Shown here: positions 11,681 through 21,305 of the stretch, in pieces | Numbering within the stretch: position 1 is the first letter of the stretch | Layout: each line of letters starts with the position of its first letter | From: Seriola aureovittata | Lineage: Eukaryota > Chordata > Actinopteri > Carangiformes > Carangidae | Length of the DNA stretch: 64,000 nucleotides | Direction: 5' to 3' | NCBI RefSeq assembly: GCF_021018895.1 | Contig: NC_079379.1 | Location: forward strand, 20,830,776 to 20,894,775 | The notes under the pieces: model-generated | The model's input: only the letters and a program-made list of their open reading frames with translations | Databases searched by the model: none | What the model was told of the DNA's origin: nothing | Position numbers and translations under genes: made by a program

Positions 11681-12144
11681 TATCAAGTGTCTCGTCTGAC
11701 TGGCACATCCCAGCTACACCAACAATATGTCTGAATGACGGCTTCAGTGTGTTTAAGTCAAATGATGTGGCTCGTGTCGAATGACACAATAGTATGTTTA
11801 AGATTTTAAAATAAAAATGTTTTTTGCTTTGTCGTCATGCTAACAAGCTAATTAGCTTTGTTTAATACTCAAATAACTTACAAAATTCTTAGAAGATTAA
11901 ATTCTACTTTCTGTTGTTAGCTAGCCAAAAGACTTCCATAGCTGTTTTGATTAAAGGCCGCTTTATCAGTTACACTGAGTTATCAGAGTTATTTCTCAGT
12001 AGCTGAGCTGAGTTTCTTCGTCAGTCATATCCTTCAACTAAATTCTTAGAAAATCTCATCAAGTGGGGCCTTGCTGTGAAAACCTTGCGAACCCCTCAGG
12101 TGATTTAGGTTAATTCTGTGGCTTAGCATATGTTACCAGCTTTA

Positions 12145-12583
12145 TTAAAGGTCCCATATTTTAAACTTTTCCTGTGTTCTATTTGAAGTGTTGATATCTA
12201 CAAGAAAAACATATATGTGGCTTTAAGTACCAAAAACCATCTCAATGTAGTTTTACATCTCCTCTCTGAGGTTTCTCTCTGGGGCTCCAGCGACAACAGG
12301 TCGGTGAGACGATCATTGGCTGACTGTTTTCTGAGTGATCGAAAAATAAAAATATAGCAAATTTCAGGTAAACACTCAGAGAAACCAAATCCTGCAAGGC
12401 TGGATGGTGGGTACAGGTGGGCGGGGCTTGAGGCACGGCTGAGAGTGACTGTGTAGTTGTGACATCGCAAAGTTACAGAAGTCCTGACGGCTCGTTTTAA
12501 GGCTCAGTTTCTGAATACAGGCTCTGTGGACTGAGCGCTTTGATACTTTCACAGTATTAATATAGAACCTAGACCTGCTTTAA
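12145..12583. mobile_element. TTAA-flanked MITE-like element
   Basis: Opens TTAAAGGTCCCATATT at 12145 and closes GACCTGCTTTAA at 12572-12583, so both ends have TTAA outside an inverted AGGTC/GACCT terminus. Read on the minus strand the body contains words I recognise from a very common fish repeat: ACTGTGAAAGTATCAAAGCG, CAGTCCACAGAGCC, AACTGAGCCTTAAAACGAGC. Length is about 440 bp and there is no coding capacity. TTAA flanks suggest a piggyBac-type parent, which is inference. The short minus-strand open frames inside it are not genes. Confidence 0.65.
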
Positions 12584-14511
12584 AATCTAAAAAACATGCA
12601 GTTACACACAGTTTATGATATGAGTAATTTTGTCATGAGCTATTGTTTTTGACATTTTAGGTCATAGTTTACTGCATCATGTTTCTCTTCCAAACACATT
12701 CTCTCTTTGGCATTGAAATTATGATGGAAATGCACAGCTGAATTAGCATTGTGTCAATGCTGATTAAAGTCAAAATTGTAGCTTCAGAATATTTTCTTTT
12801 TAGCACTGGTCTGATTGACAAACCACCTGGCTGCTAACGTGTGACGGCCCTGGACCACTGAGCAGTTAATTTTGCATTTGCCAAACAGCTGTAATATATC
12901 TTGTGTCTCTGTCAGAAAATGTGCAGCTGCTGAGACTTTTAATAGTGTTAAACTGTTGTGTTGCACAATTTTTCTGTAGAAGTTTTACAAGACTGTCGGG
13001 GATCTTAACACTGATATAAGGTTTTGCAGCAGGGGGTCTCGGCTTCAGCTTTAACACAAATACAAGCCTATAGGAGAGCAGGAATAGAGCATTAACACTG
13101 ATACAGTGCTATAGGAGCCAGGAAAATGGACATAACCCAACGCCAGACTGACTTTGTGCTCCATAATTTATATTTGTTCCCGACAAAAACTGTCATATCT
13201 TAATATAGCTACTGCTGTCAGACAAGCAGTCTCATTTATGTTACCATACAAGCTTAAACAAATGCCCTGCGATCGTATGAACACTGTTTTTCAGTACTGG
13301 GCCACTGTGGTTTTACCTGATTTATGGGCTTTTATATTACTAATTGGGGTCAGGGCACGAGCAGTAAAAGAGGACGACAGAAAGGGAAAGCACGGATGGA
13401 GGTCAGTTTGTTCTCTTTGCCTTGTTTACCATCTCTCACTGTCTCCAGCCAGCATTGCTAAATGTATACACAGACAGCCATGAGCGTGTGTTTGTGTGTG
13501 TGTGTGTGTGTGTTTGTGTGTGTATACACGCGCACACATGCCTCTTAAGCCGTTAAACACATTGTATATATTTATCCTAGAGGATGAATCCGGGGCATCC
13601 AACTGATGAGTCTTGGATTTAGCCTGATCAGTCTGGCTTTGGTGCGAGAGGGAGGGAGTGATGGAGGGTATCTGTGGATGAGTCACTGTTATTCAGCCGG
13701 TGGCTAGTAGTTAAATGAATATATAAGCATGCAGCCTAACCCTGTTGACACGATGTGAGTTTAATCTGCACAAGTGAACCGGCACACACATGAGAACCAG
13801 GAGAGAGGGAGTTAATCAAGTAAAATGCAGCCTCATCAGCATGGAGGGAAAAAAAACAAAACAATAAACCATGATGGAAACAAGCATTCAGCCGCATCTA
13901 AACCTTCCCACTGGCACTTTTGTGGATAATACAGTAGGTAAATTGAGGCTTCATGACCTCTGTGAAGGAGCTGGTTTTCAGAGAAGCAGAGGTTATTAGT
14001 TGATCTTAATGTGCAGGGAGGAGGTAAAGGAAGTGTGCTAACTTGATTCTTTCTAATTCAATCTGCCTCTGTTTAACATTAAAGGATTCTGTGTGTTATA
14101 ACACCACCACAGCCTTAAACAAACTCCCTGACCCGCACAACCCCCTGTGACTCTGTCATCCCTCATATTTCATTTCCTCCTCTCTTTGCCTCCGTTGTGA
14201 TTCACCTCATATATACTTTAAAGGTACTAGTGAAGAAATAATGACTTGGTTAATCAACTCATAGACTGACAAAAACTTTATCAACAAGCAATTATGGTGA
14301 TTGATCAATTAAAGGAACAAAAGAAAGTCTGCATCATAAACTGGAGGTTGAAGATAATCATCCAGCTGCTTTATGGGAAATGTAGCATCCAGTGTTTTTG
14401 GAGCTTGACACATACTATCGATTAAAAGTCAGAATATCTTTGATCTGTCTCTTGTGAGTCTCCCTACTTTATGGAAGAACAACATTAAATCACTGGATTA
14501 CCCCTTTGATG
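12584..14511. other. Non-coding stretch
   Basis: No supported gene. It contains a TG array (13485-13524) and a short direct repeat of TTAACACTGATA (13006 and 13092 areas). Positions 14240-14310 show AATCAACTC and GATTGATCAATTAAAG words that may be a decayed copy of the fish GATTAATCG-type repeat. The rest looks unique. Confidence 0.5.
13485..13524. repeat. (TG)n microsatellite
   Basis: TG array with TTTG interruptions, followed by TATACACGCGCACACA. Confidence 0.9.
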
Positions 14512-14776
14512 TCGTCCATCCATCTATTAGCTATACCGCTGCCAATCCCAGCTGACGTTAGGCGAGGGTGGGGTGGGTACACCCTGTCGCCAGTCTCTCA
14601 CAGGGTTGACATATAGACATATATAGACAAACAAATATTCATAACATTCAAACCAACAGGCAATTTAGCGTTACCTTTTAACCTCACATGCAAACTTAAC
14701 GCTTAAAGGCCACGGTTGAACAGAACCGTCTTGCTGTAAGGCAACAGTGCTAACCACTGTACCACTGTGCCACCTT
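14512..14776 (+). repeat. Abundant teleost interspersed repeat, plus orientation
   Basis: Starts GTCCATCCATCTATTAG, followed by CCAATCCCAGCTGACGTTAG, GGGTGGGTACACCCTGTC, GCCAGTCTCTCACAGGG and GGCAATTTAGCGTTACC. It ends CTAACCACTGTACCACTGTG. These blocks occur in this order in a very abundant percomorph repeat. The central GGACTGTGGGAGGAAGC-type block of the full repeat appears deleted here. I recognise the family but not its formal name. The second copy is at 34674-35015 on the other strand. Confidence 0.75.
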
Positions 14777-16290
14777 GATGTCATTTATATGGCAGAAATG
14801 GCTAATATTAGCTATTAGCCAACTTATCAAATTTCTGGATTTGTCGATTATCTGATTTTTATATAATTGTAAACTTAATAAGCTTAAGCTCTTTAAAGAT
14901 GTCACCATGGATCCATTTAAGCCTAGGGAACTAGTGGCTGAAGTCCATTATTTTATGACATTTTATGATTCTACTTCAAACAGGTTGATTCATATTAATG
15001 TGGGAATGTTTCAGGTTCAGGGCTGGGTATTTTTTTTATGTGCTGACTAAAATGTGCCTGCATATAACAACAGCTTGTGTTGTACAGTTACAGTAACATT
15101 TAAGAAGTGTGGCTTCATTTGTTGACTGGGGGAAAAGGGTTTTGTATTGGCACCAGGTGTTCTCAGTTAGCCTCACTGATTAAACCTGCTCAGGTTGATG
15201 TTGGGTGCTACTCTGTGCTGGGAACTGTGTGAGGTCACTGATCTCATCATAGCAGTAAGAATGATAGAAGCAGAGGTTGTCCTGTCTTAACAAGAGCAAC
15301 TGGAGGGAGGCATATGTCAGTCAGTCTCATTTTGTACACACCTGTTCCACACCTGTGTGGGTGGGCCATGAGTCAACTGCTTTGACATTTCACATAACAT
15401 CTCAATTTACTCACTTGTTCTGGAGCTTTCGACCATACAAGCTGAACTTTTAACCAACATGAAGTCTTTTTTTTTGACAACTTTTGTCCTCATATCTACA
15501 TAAAAGTATCTCTTACTCTGTTGTCTGTCTCCTCTTTTTCACTTTCTCAGTGTTTTTCCTGGATCAGATCATGCTTTGCCTCTCCACCTCACCTCTCTCC
15601 TCTTTTCCCTCCCTTGCTCCCCACTCCGATGCTGTTTGTTTGTGTTTGCCTCTCCAGGAAGTTCGAACAAAATGCTGGCAAGCCTGTCTTTCCTCCCCCA
15701 CCTCCACCTCGCTTGTCCCAGCTGTTTCCTCTATCCTCCCTCTCTCTGGCTCAGCAGGGCTCCCCCAACCCCCCTCCTTCAACACCCATCCATCAGTCCT
15801 AATCCCTAACCTACGATTCCTCAGCAGGGTACAGGGTCTGTACAACTCTCCGCCCTGCCAGAACATCCATCCCACAATGCCCCTCATTTCCCTCCCAGCA
15901 TGCTCTGCACTCCCCCACCCTAGCACCCTGGCGTTGTTGTCTCTTGGTTTGTGATTGGCCAGTGACCGCTGCATCAGAAGGGAACATAAAGGGGGGAAAA
16001 AACAGCAATTTCCCTTCCACAAACAGCCTGGAATTTAACTACCAACCCACCGGCACTTGAGCCATGCTTAAAGCAAAGTATGTTTGCTCTTTTGAAGTTT
16101 TTATAGCTGCCAAGTCACTAGGGGTTACGAGACCAGCTGTTAAGCGCATGCAAAACTGTTTACATCTGTCACTGTGCATGTGAATTCCAGGATGTTGGCG
16201 AAGCACTGCCACCAACCTCAGAGACAGGAAACTTAAACCCTTCCCGCCCGGTACTTTGTCACTGCCGAGTCAGACAGAACAAGGGCAGGC
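14777..16290. other. Non-coding stretch with one weak exon candidate
   Basis: Mostly AT-rich and unremarkable to 15500, then a pyrimidine-rich tract (15530-15660) ahead of a possible 3' splice site at 15657 (listed separately). Positions 15830-16260 are unique mixed DNA. No gene supported. Confidence 0.5.
15658..15802 (+). other. Possible terminal exon, proline-rich (very weak)
   Basis: A strong pyrimidine tract ends in TGCCTCTCCAG at 15657, a good acceptor. The frame KFEQNAGKPVFPPPPPP follows (from 15659) and stops at TAA 15800-15802. The proline run comes from CCTCCCCCACCTCCACCTC, which may be just pyrimidine-rich repeat. Two other frames are also open here, which argues against coding. 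No gene recognised. Confidence 0.12.
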
Positions 16291-16292
16291 TC

Positions 16293-16368
<76 letters not shown>

Positions 16369-16398
16369 AGTTTGTGTGTGTGTGTGTGTGTGTGTGAG

Positions 16399-16430
<32 letters not shown>

Positions 16431-16432
16431 AG

Positions 16433-16469
<37 letters not shown>

Positions 16470-16556
16470 GTTTGTGTGTGTGTGTGTGTGTGTGAGGTAG
16501 TTTGTGTGTGTGTGTGTGTGAGGTAGTTTGTGTGTGTGTGTGAGGTAGTTTGTGAG
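16293..16556 (+). repeat. Compound VNTR: (TG)n with GAGGTAGTTT punctuation
   Basis: A long pure TG run (16296-16363) is followed by shorter TG runs separated by the 10-bp word GAGGTAGTTT. The word starts near 16364, 16396, 16430, 16494, 16520 and 16542, and a variant TTAGTTT lies near 16467. Spacings are about 32, 34, 36, 28, 26 and 22 bp. This is a minisatellite whose unit contains a microsatellite. Confidence 0.9.
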
Positions 16557-16929
16557 TGTTAAGTGCTGTGAGAAATTGCTAATCATTTTCATAAATGCAC
16601 ATTACAAAAACTCTGGGTTGTTGACAAAGTGTTGTAATCATATTCCTCTCATTGCTAATTCATATGATAATCATACCTGGTTGCATTAATAAGCAACTTC
16701 AGTCCATCATTAGCAGACTCTGTAGGTAGCGTGAGGTGAGAAAGGGCCTGGATGACTGCACAGAATGGGAATAAGAGGCTGGCATTAATGCATTCAGGGA
16801 AGTAATTATGTAAACAGAGCTATTGCCTGGACATGAGCAGAAGAGATTACAGAGAACAGGCCTGAGGATGATTCACACCGCAGACACTTGCAGACTGCTC
16901 TGTCTGCTACCTTAGGTGACCTGGTGGGA

Positions 16930-16960
<31 letters not shown>

Positions 16961-17905
16961 AGTTTACATAGATGTTCACAGGAATGTGCAGGAAAGAACA
17001 CACTGCACAGAAACACACCAGAGGAGCTGCACTCAAAAGTTATAGACCCACAACACATATACTTTGGGGTTTGCACTCACATGTATATTCATAACACGTG
17101 CATACAAGGACAAACAATAGTCTCCCAGGCATGTAGCAATGTACAGGTAACCCAAGGCTGGATTACTAAATGGGCAAAACATGTAACCGCCCGAGGGCCC
17201 AGTATGATTGAAGAATAATATCAACTAAGGCAGGTTCTGCATTTTGAACTTCTCTTGCAGCCCTGTCTTGTAGAGGGGTCGGGTGTCAAAAACAAGTTTC
17301 AGATTCTTTATCATGTTTCAGTCAGAGGCAGTTATGTCAAAGAATTGACATCATCTAGTAGATGACAAAGCAACTAAGGCCTTGCTCTTGGTCGCCCACA
17401 CATCAACTAAACTCAATGCAACACACAAATAATGGCAGTGAAATGCATTCTGTTGTAGCTCGGTCCACTATAGAGAATTATAATAGGACTGAACTAATAA
17501 AACTAAGATCAGAATATTATATCTTAGTAAAGTCATATATATGGGGGAGGTTGAGGTGGGTGAACTGGCATGAGTGTATGATCAGATATGATCCTGCGTG
17601 ACTATGGATGTTATTAGTCAGCTGATAGCTAAGCAGGTAATGAATGAGCCACTGATGTTAAAGCATGCATGAAGCAACTGATGCCAATCAGCAATTGTAA
17701 ACCCGACGTCAGTGCTCTACCTGAGATAACACAATGCTCCGTTACTACTACCACTTGTTAGCTTGTAGTTTAAATTGCTGATATTATCCCTACCAGTCAT
17801 TGCCTGTTAAGTCATCCTGCACATCTGCTGCATCTGCTGAAGTCTTATTAAGTTAAGCTAGCAGGTCAAATGGCTCTGAACCTGTGTCTGGGGACTGAAG
17901 TCACT
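16557..17905. other. Non-coding stretch
   Basis: Positions 16557-16760 are unique, AT-leaning, with homeodomain-like TAATCATATTC, GCTAATTC and GCATTAATAA words; they could be regulatory. A CA array lies at 16931-16961. The rest shows no gene or repeat. Confidence 0.5.
16931..16961. repeat. (CA)n microsatellite
   Basis: About 15 pure CA units. Confidence 0.95.
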
Positions 17906-18225
17906 GTCAAAGGAGCTATTCAGCATTGAACTTCATTCCTTTACTCAAGAGCTGTCTCCAGCTGTAGAAAGCAACGCCAGTGTTAACTCTCATCTCTGTC
18001 ATGTCTTTTCTTTTACCGAAGTTAGCACGCTAACCGGCTAGCCCCGGCCCGTCTCGTCACTTTCTGATAGCGACTCACTGTAGTCATAAATTCTGCCCTG
18101 AAGACATAGCACTGCTCAGAGGGCGTATTATAACCTCTTGTCTTGTGAACTCAACAATGACCGAAGCTCTTGTCAAGCAGCAGTCACCACCACCTGCTCC
18201 CAACACATACATACATACATATGTA
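17906..18225 (+). mobile_element. MITE-like family 1, copy A
   Basis: Shares with copies B, C and D the ordered words TTCATTCCTTTACT, GAGCTGTCTCCA, GAAAGCAACG, GAAGTTAGCACGCTAACC, GCGACTCACTGTAG, GCTCAGAGGGCG, TATTATAACCTCTTGTC and CAGTCACCACCACCTGCTCC. The left end is near GTCAAAGGAGCTATT. The right end fades into CATACATACATACAT and lacks the TTTAA terminus kept by C and D. The minus-strand frame here spelling TRQEVIIRPLSSA is a by-product of the repeat and recurs in copy B. Confidence 0.75.
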
Positions 18226-19486
18226 ACTACAGTTCCATGACTTCTGGATGTCTCTTTAGATGTTATGTTGGCATTAAAATGTGTCGGTATAGTTAATGGT
18301 CTGACAGAGCTGTGACGCTGGGTGGGAGTGTCAGCTTTAACTGGGTAAGCTGGAGGAGGGCTTGGAGTGGTGGGAGGTATGTCCAAGCTAAAATAGGGTT
18401 TTAAGTTGCTTTTTAAGGTTTCTTTTATATCGGCCAAAGCAATATACGGATTAAGGCATAGTAAATCTCATCCAAGCTTGTTACCTTATTGCAATTTTTC
18501 TGTCGCTATTTTACCTTAGAAGGAAGACGTCCCCATTCTTAATCCCGCCTACAAAGGGCTCATTGACTTCAATGAGCTGAACACCAGACCTTTTTAAATT
18601 GCTGAAAAATTTGAGATGCGGGCAGTTCAGAGCTCTGTAACCAGACTGGTAGTCTCTCACAATAAAGCTGTCCTCTATAGTCTGCTGTGTACAAAAAGCA
18701 CAAATGGTGTGGTTGTGTGGGGGGAGGGGGGGGGGGGGGGTGTTAATTGATAGCCCAACAGTAAATTTTTGCCCCAGGCCCCCCTAACAGCCTATCCAGC
18801 CATAGACATCAACACACACTTCAGTATGTGCACTCAGTATTGCTCAACACACGCTTGAGTATGTGCAGGCAAAATCATTTCACACACACATACACACAGG
18901 CCAGCCATTCCCCGAGGCTAATAATTCCTGATAGTTTAAATGCACAATCCAATGTTGTTCTTTCCATGACTCCCTGTTCGGTCGCTCTCACATTCTGTTG
19001 TTTCTTGGAAAACACTCTGTTGTCCTTGGATGAAAATATGTGAAGCAGACAGATGGGGACTGGGATGGCAGAGGATGACGGTCAAGAGAAACTTTTTAAA
19101 AATGCTCCCTTTTCACGACTTAATGGAAAGTTGCTTTCAGAGCCAAAGAGTTGTCTTAATTTGTTATTCCTTCCCCTTTAAGTTAGCTTTTTCAGTGATT
19201 TCCATTTGCAAGCACAACAAAAACAGGATATCCCATCCTGTCTCTCTGATATGTTTTTGCATGTGAACGCATGTGCCTCTGTGTTTTATGTTGTTTTTTT
19301 TTCTTTCTGTGATGTAACGGTAGTCAGCAGCGACGGCTGTTTGTTTGGCCTACTTTCTCTCTATCTGATCTCATCATCTGGCTGAGGGGAGGAAAATCCC
19401 ATGGTTCCCTGTGTGTGTAAGTGATGGGTGGGGATGTGGGGTGTCACACCTGAGCCTGATGATTAGTTGCAGTAACCCCCTCCCCA
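18226..19486. other. Non-coding stretch
   Basis: No supported gene. A G run lies at 18717-18741. Positions 18480-18690 are AT-leaning unique sequence. The open frames (for example 18828-19043 and 19030-19266) have no recognisable content. Confidence 0.5.
18717..18741. repeat. poly-G tract, near-pure
   Basis: G run with a single A interruption, G-quadruplex capable. Length is unreliable in such a run. Confidence 0.9.
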
Positions 19487-19549
19487 GACACACACACACA
19501 CACACACACCACACACACACAGACACAGACACACACACGCACACACAGC
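19487..19549. repeat. (CA)n microsatellite, interrupted
   Basis: CA array with CCA, GACA and CGCA interruptions. It lies 175 bp from a TG array of opposite sense (19725-19817). Confidence 0.9.
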
Positions 19550-19723
19550 AAATCCCCAGGTTAATGACACTGACATGAAGGATATTTGCGACCTCCCATT
19601 CCCTCTGAGATCATTAGGCGGTGTTGTGCGACCTGATTCATCTTCCCCTCTCCAACACGTATCCACTGGCCCACAGTTCCACCAGATGTATGCCCTGCAG
19701 CTACAGTCACACTGCCATCTCTC

Positions 19724-19724
<1 letters not shown>

Positions 19725-19817
<93 letters not shown>
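19725..19817. repeat. (TG)n microsatellite
   Basis: About 46 TG units with one TTG phase slip near 19756. It encodes the spurious Val-Cys frames here. Confidence 0.95.
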
Positions 19818-20062
19818 TTTCTGGCACAAAACCCACCTTTTCCAGGCTGTTCAGAGGATAAGGAAACAGGGTCACCGTTACAGTGGTGTGCAGAGGATTG
19901 CAGCCGCCACCCATCCCTACCTCCATCTTTCTACCCTCTGCTATCCACCTCTGCCCCCTCTGGTTGCTCCTGGCAACTCTCATTACTTTCAGGGGTCCAA
20001 GAGAGAGAGGATAATGTCGGGAGTGGTCCCCCCTTCAGCTCCCTCACTCTTTCTCTCATGAG

Positions 20063-20113
20063 GATTGAGAGAGAGACATAGAGAGTGTGAAAGAGGGAGA
20101 GAGAGAAAGAGAT
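20063..20113. repeat. GA-rich polypurine tract
   Basis: Interrupted GAGAGA and GGGAGAGA sequence of about 50 bp. Confidence 0.8.
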
Positions 20114-20354
20114 GATGGGGCTTGGTGGGGTGTAAATGGGGTGAGCTGACAGACTGGAGTCAGGAATTGGGGGTGGATTATGGAGGCAAGAGATTTAACA
20201 GAAGTGGAAATGAGGATGGGGTGGCTGTTGTCATGGAGACAAGTCGCCGTGGAAACAGCCCTTTTTCCAGACAGACAGACAGGCACATGGGGGGCTGACT
20301 GCTGAGTGTGTGAATATGAAAGGGGTATGTGGGTATGAGACGGTAGCGACCACG

Positions 20355-20355
<1 letters not shown>

Positions 20356-20404
<49 letters not shown>
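20356..20404. repeat. (CA)n microsatellite
   Basis: About 24 pure CA units. Confidence 0.95.
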
Positions 20405-20407
<3 letters not shown>

Positions 20408-21014
20408 ATCTGCTCTACTGTACTGCACTTAAAAACTGCTGTTTTTGCAGAAGAAAAAAGAAGAGATGAGAAAGGGGTGCGTTTGATTTAAAAAATGTAG
20501 GTTCAAAAGCTTTTAGATTCTGTAGAGAGCATAAGAGAGAAAGAGGGAAATGACAGATGCTAGGAGTCCATATTCCTATCTCCATATAAATTTCTACTAC
20601 ATAGTCCTTCAGTATTGTCCAATCTAATATGTATATTTACCTAAATATTGATTTAATATGTACCTGACACACTGAATTAACAGCTGTAGCCTATTGAATC
20701 CGGCACCTTATTTTTCATGATTTACTTTTTTCCAAATACTGGAGGTTCAAAAATATTCAGTTTATGAGAATTAATTATTGATATGATACGAATAAAACTT
20801 TAATTGGGAGAATGCGACTCTGAAACTGATCTGCTACGGAGAAGGCATACCGCTGTGGTGGATTTGTTGGGACTACAAAAACACTCATGGTTGTGCAATT
20901 ATATTAGAGTGATGCCTCTTTTGCCTCCGCAAGTCTTTGGCAGAGTACAGACACCGGCTTTAAGGGAGCACACAAACCGGACAACAACAAGTTTGATTTA
21001 GGTGTGTCATTGAC

Positions 21015-21305
21015 AGCTGATGTGACCTGCTGCCAGAGAATATCATGTTGGTGCAAGAGCAAAAGTCTGAGATTCACCAAAGTCATTAGGAAACATCCTC
21101 TAGGAACCATGAACGTCTGTACAACATTTTGTCCCCATCCATCCAGTAGATGTTGACATATTTCAGTATAGGAGATGAGTTTGACCTGCTAGTGTCAGTG
21201 AAAATTATATTCTGGAGATCACAAAAGTCAGTAGGAGTCATCCTCGGGGGAATATGAACATAATTTTGTTGCAATCCATCCAATAGTTATTGATATATTT
21301 CAGTT
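21015..21305 (+). repeat. Family 2 repeat with duplicated module, copy 1
   Basis: Two tandem modules each run from TGACCTGCT through CACCAAAGTCATTAGG (or CACAAAAGTCAGTAGG), CATCCTC, a GAACATGAAC-type block and CCATCCA(G/A)TAG, to TTGA(C/T)ATATTTCAGT. The AAGTCA word recurs 145 bp apart (21081 and 21226). I recognise the words from a very common percomorph repeat ending TTGAGATATTTCAGTCTGGA. Copy 2, more complete, is at 46988-47585. Confidence 0.7.

Larger units (their letters stand above)
8553..12140. other. Non-coding stretch, AT-rich to 9.9 kb then mixed
   Basis: No supported gene. Positions 8880-9800 are AT-rich with TTAGCTA and GATAGAT words but no definable repeat. It holds a TG array at 10634-10654. 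Positions 11220-11680 are balanced, non-repetitive DNA, described separately as a candidate regulatory stretch. The 162-residue frame at 11082-11570 shows no domain and starts inside a CA-rich run. Confidence 0.5.
19818..21014. other. Non-coding stretch with GA and CA arrays
   Basis: Contains a GA-rich tract (20063-20113), a CA array (20356-20404) and AT-rich DNA at 20560-20800. The open frames crossing it are mostly simple-repeat encoded. No gene supported. Confidence 0.5.

Noticed and set aside
12198..12470. 90-residue minus-strand frame
   Set aside because: Lies wholly inside the TTAA-flanked MITE-like element.
16293..16556. Regularly spaced repeats considered as a CRISPR array
   Set aside because: Spacers are TG repeats of changing length, the repeat word is 10 bp, and the genome is eukaryotic.
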